Below are positions 1 to 9,268 of a stretch of DNA of 24,663 nt, piece by piece. Source of the stretch: a virus; IMG/VR virus record IMGVR_UViG_3300009169_000095, positions 1-24,663 of that record; one strand, 5' to 3'. A program made the position numbers and the translations under genes. Numbering within the stretch: the first letter of the stretch is position 1; each line of letters opens with the position of its first letter. The notes beneath the pieces are model-generated. The model was not told the origin of the DNA and ran no database searches. It worked only from the letters and a program-made list of their open reading frames with translations.

Positions 1-26
1 CCTTTCTATAATAGTTGATTGATATT

Positions 27-2642
27 TTATTTTTCGTATCCCAGTATTTTAAACATATCTACCGCCGATTGTTCGTTTCGGTAAACATAATCAACAATAT
101 TTCCTTTATCATCACGGTCGATAATAACATGTTTTGGCGAAGGAATCAAACAGTGCTTTATTCCGCCGTAACCGCTGATTGCATCCTGATATGCACCAGT
201 ATGAAAGAATCCAAGATATAAGGGCTCTTCGTCATCCTCAGGATAGGATGGCAACAGAACTTCCTGATTCAAGTCTTCAGAATTATAATAATCTGAATGA
301 TCGCAGCTAATTCCGCCGATGTTAACCCTTTTGTATTCGTTTTTCCATTTATTATAATCCTGCCTATTTTCGGAGTTTAAATTTAAAGGGGTTCCATCTG
401 ATGCTAATTTAGTTTTTTTTGCTTTATTATAATCTAAAATCGTTTTATTGTGAATATTTAAACTATCTTGATATGCTAATAATCTAGGATCATTAGGATT
501 ATTAGTAATATATGGTTGCACCTTGCCCCCATCAGCAAATTTTCCCAAAAGTGGAGGTGGTCCCAAAGATTTTAACTCTACATCACTATAAACAGGTACA
601 GGGTCTTTAGAGTTATATACAGTATTTAAATAATTTACATACTCTGGATTTTGATTTAATACATTATCCCTTAAATCCATTATTTGTTTTCCATACAAAG
701 GATTTTTTTTCATATTTATTCCTTCCTTTGGTACAGGAACCCCATAAATTTTTTTCATTTTAAATCCATGATAATCTTTTTCTGTGTCTGGAGTTATTAG
801 TTTTAGACCATTGTATACTTGCAATCTCTTTGCTTCATCTTTTATACCTAACCTATCTGCTTCCTTCATTTTAGTTATATAAGCATTAGTTAATGCTTCT
901 AAATCACTTCTTGATTCAAAGTTCTCTGATACATGACCAAGATTTTCATCTGTTTTTCCAAACTTAGTTTCTTGAAAAGCTATTGCTGCTAAATTTTTAA
1001 CATCTTCTATTGGTAATTTTTTTCTTTTAGCAGACTCTATTATTCCTTTTAAAACATCTAAATCATATTCTCCAGACGTTATGTCAACATTTGGTCTTAT
1101 TGGCTGCCCACTTGTAGCTAAAACTTTTCTTTTATCTTCAATTTTAAATGTTTTAGGACTGCTTTTTGCAGGAGCAGATTTAGGTGCTGGTTTATTAGTT
1201 TTTTCTGTAAAAAACTCTTTTATGGTATCAATAATTCCTCCATCAGCATATTGATTTATTTCTCCCTCTCCTTGTCCATTGTAAAATTGGGATGCCGCTC
1301 CTAAACCTATTGCTGCTGGAGGAACTATTCCAAGAGCTCTTTTATTCATTTCTTTTAATAATCCTTTTTTATCTGTTATACTATTTATAAAAGGAGTCAT
1401 TGTATTATCTAATTCTGTATCTTTTACATAATTTTTTAAAGCATCGTCTAATTGAGATTTTGTTATTTGGAAATCTTGATTTAAAGGTATTTTGTTTTTA
1501 AAAGCAATATAATCTTTTAATTGTGCAGCTCTTTCTCTTATCTCGTTTGAAAAATTATAAAAGTTTGATTTTCCTTTTAAATATTTACTTTTTTTATAAG
1601 GTAAATTACTAAAATCAAAATATTTTTGCCAATCTGTTCCTTCTTCTAAACTGTTTGCATAATAATGACCAGTTTCATGTGCAGCAACTCTTGCTTTATT
1701 AGCGTTATTAAGATATATAGGAACAGCATTGGGGTCGTATGTCCTACTATTTGGATCTAATTTATCAGCATTTATTGGATGTCTACTTACTTCTGTGGCT
1801 GTTCTTCCTCCTGTATTTGCCCCTAATTTTTCTCCAGGATAATCAGAAGCAGGGTTATGTCTTTTTACAGCAGTGGTTAATCTTTCTTCTAAATTAGGAG
1901 TAAGTTGTTCATTCCACCCTTTTTTATTTTTTTGAGAAAGTAATCTTTCTGCTCTAGCTTGAACAGCTTCTAATTGAGAAGGATATTTAGAAAAATCAAC
2001 AACATCATCTACAGAAGAAGTTAAATTATTTGTGCGTTTAAAAAGATTACCTGTACCAGCTAAAGGATTTACTAAATTATTTACAAACTGTCCTGCATTT
2101 TGTGTTCCAATTCCAGCTAAAGCACCTACAGTTAAAGGTAATCCTACATTTAATGCTGCATTTCCATACTCTCCTTGGTTAATTAATTCTGGAGTTTGAG
2201 CTAATCCTCCAGCCATTCCTCCCACCATATTAAGTGGGTTAATATAGTCATCAAAGAAGTTGTCTTCATTTGAAAATCTATATTTACTTTTCATCCCTTC
2301 TCCTATGTCATACAAATCTTTTGCATTTGCAGTTTCTAACATAGATTTCTGATTTAACTCTTCTAGCCTTCTTACATCAGCTATCCTTTTTTCTTTAGCC
2401 TTTTGGGATTCATTGGCTTTTTCTCTTAATAACCTGTTAACCATTTCCTTATCATCAGAACTGTTGCCTATTGGACTATTCTTATTATAAGTGTTATCTA
2501 CCGCAACACGTTTGGTTGGGAGTTTAAAATATTGTTTTAATTTGCCCCCATCTTGGTATTCACTAATAGACAATTCCTCAGAGTAGTTATCTAACCACCC
2601 TGAAGAATTAGTTTTATTAAGTTTATTTTTACCTTTAGCCAT
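27..2642 (-). CDS. Multidomain virion (cargo/ejection-type) protein ending in an arginine-decarboxylase-like tail
   Basis: An 871-aa protein whose ATG overlaps the upstream gene's stop (TAATG). Three short tyrosine/phenylalanine-x-DGG linkers (YQDGGK near residue 30, YADGG near 468, FADGGK near 703) divide it into sections. The N-terminus is charged and low-complexity. The middle holds HETGH at residues 322-326 with a downstream NEIRERAAQL helix, the layout of an HExxH zinc metallopeptidase. Residues about 525-640 include AIAFQETKFGKT, resembling the catalytic-Glu region of lysozyme/transglycosylase-like domains. Residues about 772-871 instead match the end of Bacteroidota arginine decarboxylase: SCDHSD (Cys780), GFFHTGAYQD (Tyr818), YGGIKHCLIPSPKHV and a terminal ILGY. 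That tail has about 40% GC by hand count, against about 26% just before it. Its place after the muzzle-type gene suggests a protein packed in the tail and ejected to breach the cell envelope. The decarboxylase piece lacks the PLP-lysine barrel and cannot be a complete enzyme. Confidence 0.75.
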   Translation of the reverse strand: MAKGKNKLNKTNSSGWLDNYSEELSISEYQDGGKLKQYFKLPTKRVAVDNTYNKNSPIGNSSDDKEMVNRLLREKANESQKAKEKRIADVRRLEELNQKSMLETANAKDLYDIGEGMKSKYRFSNEDNFFDDYINPLNMVGGMAGGLAQTPELINQGEYGNAALNVGLPLTVGALAGIGTQNAGQFVNNLVNPLAGTGNLFKRTNNLTSSVDDVVDFSKYPSQLEAVQARAERLLSQKNKKGWNEQLTPNLEERLTTAVKRHNPASDYPGEKLGANTGGRTATEVSRHPINADKLDPNSRTYDPNAVPIYLNNANKARVAAHETGHYYANSLEEGTDWQKYFDFSNLPYKKSKYLKGKSNFYNFSNEIRERAAQLKDYIAFKNKIPLNQDFQITKSQLDDALKNYVKDTELDNTMTPFINSITDKKGLLKEMNKRALGIVPPAAIGLGAASQFYNGQGEGEINQYADGGIIDTIKEFFTEKTNKPAPKSAPAKSSPKTFKIEDKRKVLATSGQPIRPNVDITSGEYDLDVLKGIIESAKRKKLPIEDVKNLAAIAFQETKFGKTDENLGHVSENFESRSDLEALTNAYITKMKEADRLGIKDEAKRLQVYNGLKLITPDTEKDYHGFKMKKIYGVPVPKEGINMKKNPLYGKQIMDLRDNVLNQNPEYVNYLNTVYNSKDPVPVYSDVELKSLGPPPLLGKFADGGKVQPYITNNPNDPRLLAYQDSLNIHNKTILDYNKAKKTKLASDGTPLNLNSENRQDYNKWKNEYKRVNIGGISCDHSDYYNSEDLNQEVLLPSYPEDDEEPLYLGFFHTGAYQDAISGYGGIKHCLIPSPKHVIIDRDDKGNIVDYVYRNEQSAVDMFKILGYEK

Positions 2643-5600
2643 TAACGCATGGATATATTGTAATTAAGAACTGTAAATTTAAGTATAAATTTTAAATTTT
2701 CTAAATCTTTGTTATCTATACTGATTCGATAGTTAAAGAAATTATTCTCAAGCCTATCTACTTGGGTCCAATCCTTAGAAAAACTTACATTGGCATTAGG
2801 AACTGGAAAAATATCCCCATTCAAAAAATTAATAGTATCGTCTAACACATAGTTAGCCAAGTTGTTACAATATACAACCCCATTTATTATGTTGTGAAAT
2901 TGATTATTTAATACAACATTCTCCATGTAATCAGCGTTAATAGGAGTTTTTAAGAAAACTTCCCCACTATGTTGTCTGCTAGTCCAAACCTGTAAACTTG
3001 TAGGTACTTCATTGGTAATCAATAGCTGACCGTTAACATTTTTATAGGCATCTATTTTCATACCAACATTATTAAGTGTTGTGTATACTAATGGATGATA
3101 GGTAAACACTGCGTCAATTAAAGAAGGGTAGTTAACTCCATAGAATTTTCTATAAGAATTAAAGTTATCTTGATGAATATAAACGTCATAATTATCATTC
3201 TGAGTAAAGAAAGTGTCTCTATTCTGAAGATACGCCATTGGTAGATACGAATGGAAAGAATAAAATGCCTTATCTTCTGGGTAATAACTAAGGGTAAATC
3301 CGTTTGTTTTATCCGTTAGAAGAAGTCTTTTATGTCTATAATCATATCCAAAATAAATCTCCACTGTGGACAAATCTGGGTTTGATTGAGGTATAATAGG
3401 CAAATTAGAGTTTGTAGAAGCCCCATAAGAATTAAAGTATGTATTCCATTGGTTTTTAAAGAAGCTGTTCATACCATAAGTAGAAATAGCATCTAATCTT
3501 CCCCCTGACATTAGATTTAATGTTTGGTTTTTTAAGTCTGCAAAGAAATATCCAGTATTATTTTGGAATGAAAATCTTTTATCTTGTAATCCCATATATC
3601 CTTCATTAGAAGCAAATAATTCTAGAGATTGACTGGATAATAAATTATTAGTTCCTAAATACACTAGATTATTATCTGCCTGTAATTTTGACTCTAATGT
3701 AAGTAATTTCCAAACATTATCTGTGGTATGAGCATAAAGTACTTGGCTTTCTTTAAATAAATTAGTTATCTTTCCTTCTTTATGAGGTAGTGTAATAAAA
3801 TCATTGGGTAAAAATTTACTATAATTTAATTGACTAATAGATTGATTATCTTTAGAAGAAATTGCAATTCTATTGTCAAATTCAGTATCACACTCACAAG
3901 TTTTATATGTAGAATTAATTGGTTTAATAAGATTAAATCTCATGCCATTTAATTCATTATAATCATTATTTAAGTTTATGTTATTATCATGGAAATTTTT
4001 ATATGCATCATTATATTCTATGAATTCAGTTGCATTAGTTGTACAATTATCATTTTTATCATTGCAAAATAGTTCATAAAAATAAGTATTTAAATAACAG
4101 TCTTCTGCATATTCAATTTTTCTAGTGGAAAATAATTTATATTTACCATTAGCTAATTTAGGATAATACACTTCATTAAAAGTAGGTCCTTCATATCTTA
4201 AATCTAAATTTACATCAGACTCTGTAACAGTGTTTAATAAAGTTATATTTGCTTTTTGAGCTAAGTATAGATTTAATAAATAAGCCCTATTACTTGTTCC
4301 TATTATATTATTTATAGTATATTTAGGGTCAAATTTATCTGCAAATGTAGCACTATTATCATCTATAATAGAATCTTCTAACATTCCTGTAACACCTGTT
4401 CTTACAAAAGAAAAAGTATTAATATAACTATCTCCATAAAATCCTATCAAACTGTTTTGACCTGCACATCCCTTTAATCCTGTGTCAATAAAAAACATAT
4501 CATCAATACTTCCATATTGTCTAGGTAAGTTATTTTTTATGGAACCATAGTAAATATACCCTGTATTACAATCATTTAAAATATTTGTAGAAGTAGCATT
4601 GTCTAAATAATTTTCTAAAAAATATTGATCGCTACTTGCAGGCATTTCATTAACTCTAATAGAAATGTTTGTCACTGTTACGGTTGAAGTTCCTACAACC
4701 AAAGGAAATGTACCTGTATAAGTTATTTGAGTATTACTCTTTACAATAAAAGTTTGCCCGTTTGAAAAAGGGGATGCTGGATTATTTGTAATAGTTATTG
4801 TAGAGCCTATAGTGAAAGAATTGGCATAATCAACTACCCATATTAACCCTGGAGGTGCTGTAAAAGTTTGATTTACCCATGTATCTGCTTTAAAATCTAA
4901 AGTAGTATCTATAGGAGTTACTGGTGGTCCACTATAATAAGGACTTTGTTTTTCTAATTGATTTAATGTACTATTCCATTTATATTTATCTCCCGCTAAA
5001 AAAGGAACAGTAGGAGGAGACACTGCATTAATAGTAAATATTGTTCCGTTAGGATAATCAGTTATTGTTGTAGGAAAAGATGTAGCGGGAGGAATAGGTA
5101 CTAATATATCAGATGTTAAAGTTGCTGTCTGCAATCTTACCCCTATTCCAACAATTGTCTTTTCTGTAATACTGTCAGATAAATTAGTACAATTACATTT
5201 TTTTGCACTAGAATCTGAGTTAAAATATTGTCTAGAAGTACTTACATCATAGTCAATAGTATTACAACTTAAACCAACTTGAGCCAAAGTAAAAGGAGCA
5301 CCTATTACTTGTAATGTTGTACTATTTATTACAGTAAATTGTCTACCTACTGGACCAAATACAGAACTAGTATTACAACCCCCTAAATTAGATATTGTTA
5401 CAATTTGCCCTGGAGATAAAAAGGAATTAACAGGAATATTGACCCATGTAATACTAAATACTGTAAAAGTTTGATTATTAAACTCTTTATAATTTTTATT
5501 AAATGATAAGTCTGTAGGGTTATTAAAATCTAAATAAAACCCACTTTCTCTGTAAAAATTAACTAAAGAAAAGTCTGAGTTTAAAATTTTATTAAGAATA

Positions 5601-7930
5601 ACATTATCATTTACATAAGAATAGTTATCGGTACAAATGTTTTTAAATTGATAAATAACTTCTGTTCTATTAAAATAGCCTCTACTTCTATCTAAAGTTC
5701 CATCCGCCTTTTGGTCATATCCATAATTATATAAATTATAAACTTGTATTGAAGCAGACCTAAATCTACCATCTTTATCTAAAAATGTAGAAGGGTCATA
5801 AGTATTATCTCCTATAGTACTAAACCTATCAGAATTTTGACCTCTAACAGAATCTATATAATAACCTGTTGTATTATATTGTTGTTCTATTTTAACATGA
5901 TTAACATTAACTCCTAGTTGAGAAGATAATGTATTACCCCCATAAAATATTATACCATTATCATAGTGTTTTCCATACCCACAATTTCTTACAAAATCTT
6001 GTATAGGGCTAGATCCTTCAATAGTTCTATCTCTAAGATTTGAAAAATAATCCCACTTAGCTCCAGAATTAACATTATGTTTAGGATAAATATAATCTGT
6101 GCCATTAAGATTATTTTTAAACATCTCAACAAACCAACCTTTATCTTGTACTGACTTATTAAAAGTGTCTCTCCTTACATATACAATTCTATATCCTGTA
6201 ACTTTTACCCCATCTGTTTCTTCTAGTGTAGGAAACTCTATATTCTCTAGTTTTAAACCTAAAGGATAAATTTCTAAATTATCATATTTACTATCAAATC
6301 TATTTTTATTATCTTCAATAGCAAAATCATCTATTATATTATTGTGGAAAGGCTCAATAGTAGAGTCTGGCATTTTAAATAATGTAATATTTTTTCCTAT
6401 TGCTTTTCCAGTGCTAGTATCTACAGGATACATATAATCATTAACATCTAATGACCCTGGAGAAGCTCCACATCTTAATATAACAGGATATTTTTCTTCT
6501 GATTCAAAATAACCTAAATAACCCTCAGATCTAATATTGTTAGAATCATTATCTATAGTTCCTGAACAAAAATCTGTTACACTAAGGTCTCCTGCAAAAT
6601 GATTATATGCAGTTCTTTTTGCTGTATTAACTTCTTTCCAATAAACTCTATCATCTGTACAACATAATTTTGTATCATTTGTCTCAGGTCTAGGACCTCC
6701 CGAACCTGTAAATTCAGGAAAAGGAGTATATTGTTTATTTATTAAAGGAAATGCAGCAGATTCTGACATATCTTCAAACTCTAATACAATACCTAACATA
6801 TAATTTTCATCCCTCATCCAAGACTTATGGTGAATAATATGTTCAGGATTTTTATATCCCTTTGTTCTACTTAAATTAATTCTTCCTGTTACATATTTTA
6901 CAGAAATTTTATTTGCATATTGTTGATAATCAACATTTCTTTTACCTTTTAATCCTCCTAATAGTAAACTATTATTATAAATTAAACCTGTTTTTGCAGA
7001 TAAATAAAAAGCTCTTTTAGTTAGAACTTCTGCAATATCTACAGTTTGAATAAAAGTAGTATCTCCTTCATACGTTACTGTAGAAAAAATATTTGTAGGT
7101 TGCTTTCTTTTAAAAATAAAAGCAGTGGGCACTCCATTAACTGTTTTTATAAACCCTACGTTAATAAAAGGATATTTAGTGTCTACATTATCAAATTTTA
7201 GTACAATACTTTTATTTAAAATTTTAGACTCATTCCCATCAATGTACTCATAGGTACCATTTGTACCATCTTCTATTAAAGGTATATTTTCATTTATTAT
7301 ATAATAATTAGTAGTATTACCATCCTCATCTTCATATTGAATAAAAGGTCTATAAACTCCTGCGTCTACATTATAAGCAGCATTTTCTATAAAACTTACA
7401 TCACTTAAATTAATACAAGTGTCTGCAGTTTTAAATAACTCTAATTCCTCAACAGGACCATCACCAGGCCCTTCTTTTATAAATTTAGATATATTAATAT
7501 TTCGCACTCTATTTACTGAGTCCCAAAAAATTAATACAACATCTTCACATTCTGTTTTTGTAAAAGATACAGAATCTATATATATTGAAAAATTTAAACC
7601 AGGAGAAGCATATAACTTAGTATAAGTATTTAAATTAGGGTCATATAATCCTATTTCATTTGTGTGCAAGAAGACTACAACTTGATTTAATTGCTTAATC
7701 AAGTTAGAATGTAAAACTTTTCCAGGCAACTTGATTCTAAATGCATTAGAATATTCTGTGGTGAGAAAATTCTCATCTCCTTCAGAGGATTCTTTCACCA
7801 TATTCAAAGCTGCTCTGTAGGTATCTGCAGGCTGTGCTTCTGGAGAAGCGTCATCATTCATACCTTTGGTGAAGGTATAGTTTTTTATATCTTGCAAACT
7901 TCTTGTTTTATTATTATTTTGCTCTGCCAT
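2642..7930 (-). CDS. Giant tail protein, P22 gp10-like / crAss muzzle-type
   Basis: A 1762-aa beta-rich protein. The N-terminus (NYTFTKGMNDDASPEAQP, then RAALNMVKES) is typical of the large tail tubular or muzzle protein of crAss-like phages, which forms the distal end of the short tail. No signal peptide or membrane segment is visible. Many aromatic and Asn/Asp-rich beta strands follow. The C-terminal third (about residues 1400-1700: SQVLYAHTTDNVWKLLTL, GYDYRHKRLLLTDK, ALYLQNRDTFF-type strands) resembles P22 gp10 blades. Residues about 820-1100 differ in style: Thr/Pro/Val-rich, with repeated phrases such as FTVFSITWV, IVTISNL, STITITNN and FTINAVSPP, suggesting an inserted domain. It starts 11 nt after the gp4-like gene, and its stop overlaps the start of the next gene. 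The assignment rests on gene order, size and the N-terminal sequence; the fold itself is inferred. Confidence 0.75.
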   Translation of the reverse strand: MAEQNNNKTRSLQDIKNYTFTKGMNDDASPEAQPADTYRAALNMVKESSEGDENFLTTEYSNAFRIKLPGKVLHSNLIKQLNQVVVFLHTNEIGLYDPNLNTYTKLYASPGLNFSIYIDSVSFTKTECEDVVLIFWDSVNRVRNINISKFIKEGPGDGPVEELELFKTADTCINLSDVSFIENAAYNVDAGVYRPFIQYEDEDGNTTNYYIINENIPLIEDGTNGTYEYIDGNESKILNKSIVLKFDNVDTKYPFINVGFIKTVNGVPTAFIFKRKQPTNIFSTVTYEGDTTFIQTVDIAEVLTKRAFYLSAKTGLIYNNSLLLGGLKGKRNVDYQQYANKISVKYVTGRINLSRTKGYKNPEHIIHHKSWMRDENYMLGIVLEFEDMSESAAFPLINKQYTPFPEFTGSGGPRPETNDTKLCCTDDRVYWKEVNTAKRTAYNHFAGDLSVTDFCSGTIDNDSNNIRSEGYLGYFESEEKYPVILRCGASPGSLDVNDYMYPVDTSTGKAIGKNITLFKMPDSTIEPFHNNIIDDFAIEDNKNRFDSKYDNLEIYPLGLKLENIEFPTLEETDGVKVTGYRIVYVRRDTFNKSVQDKGWFVEMFKNNLNGTDYIYPKHNVNSGAKWDYFSNLRDRTIEGSSPIQDFVRNCGYGKHYDNGIIFYGGNTLSSQLGVNVNHVKIEQQYNTTGYYIDSVRGQNSDRFSTIGDNTYDPSTFLDKDGRFRSASIQVYNLYNYGYDQKADGTLDRSRGYFNRTEVIYQFKNICTDNYSYVNDNVILNKILNSDFSLVNFYRESGFYLDFNNPTDLSFNKNYKEFNNQTFTVFSITWVNIPVNSFLSPGQIVTISNLGGCNTSSVFGPVGRQFTVINSTTLQVIGAPFTLAQVGLSCNTIDYDVSTSRQYFNSDSSAKKCNCTNLSDSITEKTIVGIGVRLQTATLTSDILVPIPPATSFPTTITDYPNGTIFTINAVSPPTVPFLAGDKYKWNSTLNQLEKQSPYYSGPPVTPIDTTLDFKADTWVNQTFTAPPGLIWVVDYANSFTIGSTITITNNPASPFSNGQTFIVKSNTQITYTGTFPLVVGTSTVTVTNISIRVNEMPASSDQYFLENYLDNATSTNILNDCNTGYIYYGSIKNNLPRQYGSIDDMFFIDTGLKGCAGQNSLIGFYGDSYINTFSFVRTGVTGMLEDSIIDDNSATFADKFDPKYTINNIIGTSNRAYLLNLYLAQKANITLLNTVTESDVNLDLRYEGPTFNEVYYPKLANGKYKLFSTRKIEYAEDCYLNTYFYELFCNDKNDNCTTNATEFIEYNDAYKNFHDNNINLNNDYNELNGMRFNLIKPINSTYKTCECDTEFDNRIAISSKDNQSISQLNYSKFLPNDFITLPHKEGKITNLFKESQVLYAHTTDNVWKLLTLESKLQADNNLVYLGTNNLLSSQSLELFASNEGYMGLQDKRFSFQNNTGYFFADLKNQTLNLMSGGRLDAISTYGMNSFFKNQWNTYFNSYGASTNSNLPIIPQSNPDLSTVEIYFGYDYRHKRLLLTDKTNGFTLSYYPEDKAFYSFHSYLPMAYLQNRDTFFTQNDNYDVYIHQDNFNSYRKFYGVNYPSLIDAVFTYHPLVYTTLNNVGMKIDAYKNVNGQLLITNEVPTSLQVWTSRQHSGEVFLKTPINADYMENVVLNNQFHNIINGVVYCNNLANYVLDDTINFLNGDIFPVPNANVSFSKDWTQVDRLENNFFNYRISIDNKDLENLKFILKFTVLNYNISMR

Positions 7931-7941
7931 AGCTTAACTTA

Positions 7942-8892
7942 TTAATATCTTGTAAATCCGTTATTTATTTTCTGAGATTTTCTTTGATCTAAACCATGAT
8001 ATTCGTTAGGAACCAAAAACTGATTTGTGGCTTCTCCCATAGCCCACATTTCTTCAAATGTCTGAGCATTCATGTCTTCTCTCGCTTTAACTTTCCATTT
8101 TGAATATTCTCTATCAGATAGTTGGAAAAAGTTTAAATCAGCCCCGCTTCTGCTCTTTCTATATTGTATATAAGCAAACTTTCTTTCTAACGCAGCAATT
8201 AAAGCATTTGTATAACTTCCCATATTTGGAACTAATGGAAGACCATCTTCCCCAATTGGTATTCCCAAATATCCAATTAATAAATCAGCCTCTTTAAAGT
8301 CTGTTATAATGTACCCATTATCTATAGTAAAAAAGTGTGAAGGATGTAACTGAATGCCTAATTCTCTATAATTTAACAGTGACACCTCATTTTTTTGAGG
8401 TTGCAATACCACCCATTTTCTTGGGTTTGTAGCGTACCATTGTGTAAAATCTTGTACTGTTGCAAACTTGAAACCCTTTGCTTTTTCTAGATTATTGATA
8501 AATAAATATCCTGCAGTTTCTATGTAGTTTTGTTCACAATTACAATGTTTATCTTCAGGGCATTTACAAACTCTTTTATACTCCCATGTACAGTTTTCAT
8601 TACCAGGTTCCTGTCTAATGTACTCTGTCAAGAAAAAAGCTTCTTCTTGAGGTCGTATAGGCTGTGCCAATACATATAAAGACTGTCTAAACCCACAAGG
8701 AAGCTGTGCTTTGTAATTTCTTACTTTAAGCTTCTGCACTCTTTCTTTATATTGCTTATAGGTTCCAATGTCGTTATAAGCATCTAAAATCCACTCAGTG
8801 AGTAGATCTTCGTTAAAGTTTAATTCTGATACCGCAATTTGTTTCCAGTTTTCAATTACAGTGCTTATAGGTACTAATTCTATATTAATCAT
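7942..8892 (-). CDS. Tail connector/stabilization protein, P22 gp4-like
   Basis: A 316-aa protein that overlaps the end of the IHF-like gene by 8 nt and precedes the giant tail gene by 11 nt. Its helical N-terminus (WKQIAVSELNFNEDLLTEWILDAYNDIGTY) resembles the helical head of P22 gp4-type proteins, which join the portal to the tail. This slot, between an IHF-like protein and the gp10-like giant protein, is the one known for the gp4-like protein in crAss-like phages. A cysteine cluster (Cys101, 109, 111, 117, 119, including CKCPEDKHCNC) could bind a metal or form a surface knuckle. The C-terminus (about 235-316) is helical and rich in charged and aromatic residues. It is probably a ring of the neck/tail tube. 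It could be one of the other ring proteins rather than strictly the gp4 homologue. Confidence 0.7.
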   Translation of the reverse strand: MINIELVPISTVIENWKQIAVSELNFNEDLLTEWILDAYNDIGTYKQYKERVQKLKVRNYKAQLPCGFRQSLYVLAQPIRPQEEAFFLTEYIRQEPGNENCTWEYKRVCKCPEDKHCNCEQNYIETAGYLFINNLEKAKGFKFATVQDFTQWYATNPRKWVVLQPQKNEVSLLNYRELGIQLHPSHFFTIDNGYIITDFKEADLLIGYLGIPIGEDGLPLVPNMGSYTNALIAALERKFAYIQYRKSRSGADLNFFQLSDREYSKWKVKAREDMNAQTFEEMWAMGEATNQFLVPNEYHGLDQRKSQKINNGFTRY

Positions 8893-9268
8893 CGTTTATT
8901 ATTTTTTTAGCTAATTCTCTATTTAAAAATCTATATGGTTTAAAAATATAATACTTTGTTCTTATACTTTTTCCCCAAGATATTCTATATCTAACTCTAT
9001 TTGAATGAAAATTTGTATAGTAAACAGTTTTACCTAATTTTTTTGTCATTCCAAAATCTACTATTTTCTTATCAGATTTATAAGCAGTTAAATAAAATGC
9101 CCCTAATCCAGGAAGATTCACTCTATTTTTATATATAAGTCTTTGACCAGCAACTTTAAATATTTCTTCTACAACTCTTTTATAGAGTTGCTTGTCCTCA
9201 AATTTGCTATCCTTTGCCGCCTTAGTTAAAGAATAAAAAGATTTTGGTTTATTACTTACCCTTCGCAT
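8885..9268 (-). CDS. IHF/HU-like DNA-binding-fold protein
   Basis: A 127-aa basic protein that overlaps both neighbours (17 nt upstream, 8 nt downstream), so it is likely translationally coupled. Residues 27-60 show the HU/IHF pattern of a helical pair followed by the turn VNLPGLGAFYL, the counterpart of the LPGFGTF segment in HU. The usual RNPxTG arm is absent; residues 62-110 are instead a long basic stretch rich in Lys, Arg and Tyr (SNRVRYRISWGK, SIRTKYYIFK). An IHF-like subunit inside the tail operon, directly before the gp4-like gene, is a recognised feature of crAss-like phages, where such proteins are found in the virion connector. It may therefore be structural rather than a regulator. 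Whether it still binds DNA cannot be told from the sequence. Confidence 0.7.
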   Translation of the reverse strand: MRRVSNKPKSFYSLTKAAKDSKFEDKQLYKRVVEEIFKVAGQRLIYKNRVNLPGLGAFYLTAYKSDKKIVDFGMTKKLGKTVYYTNFHSNRVRYRISWGKSIRTKYYIFKPYRFLNRELAKKIINDD

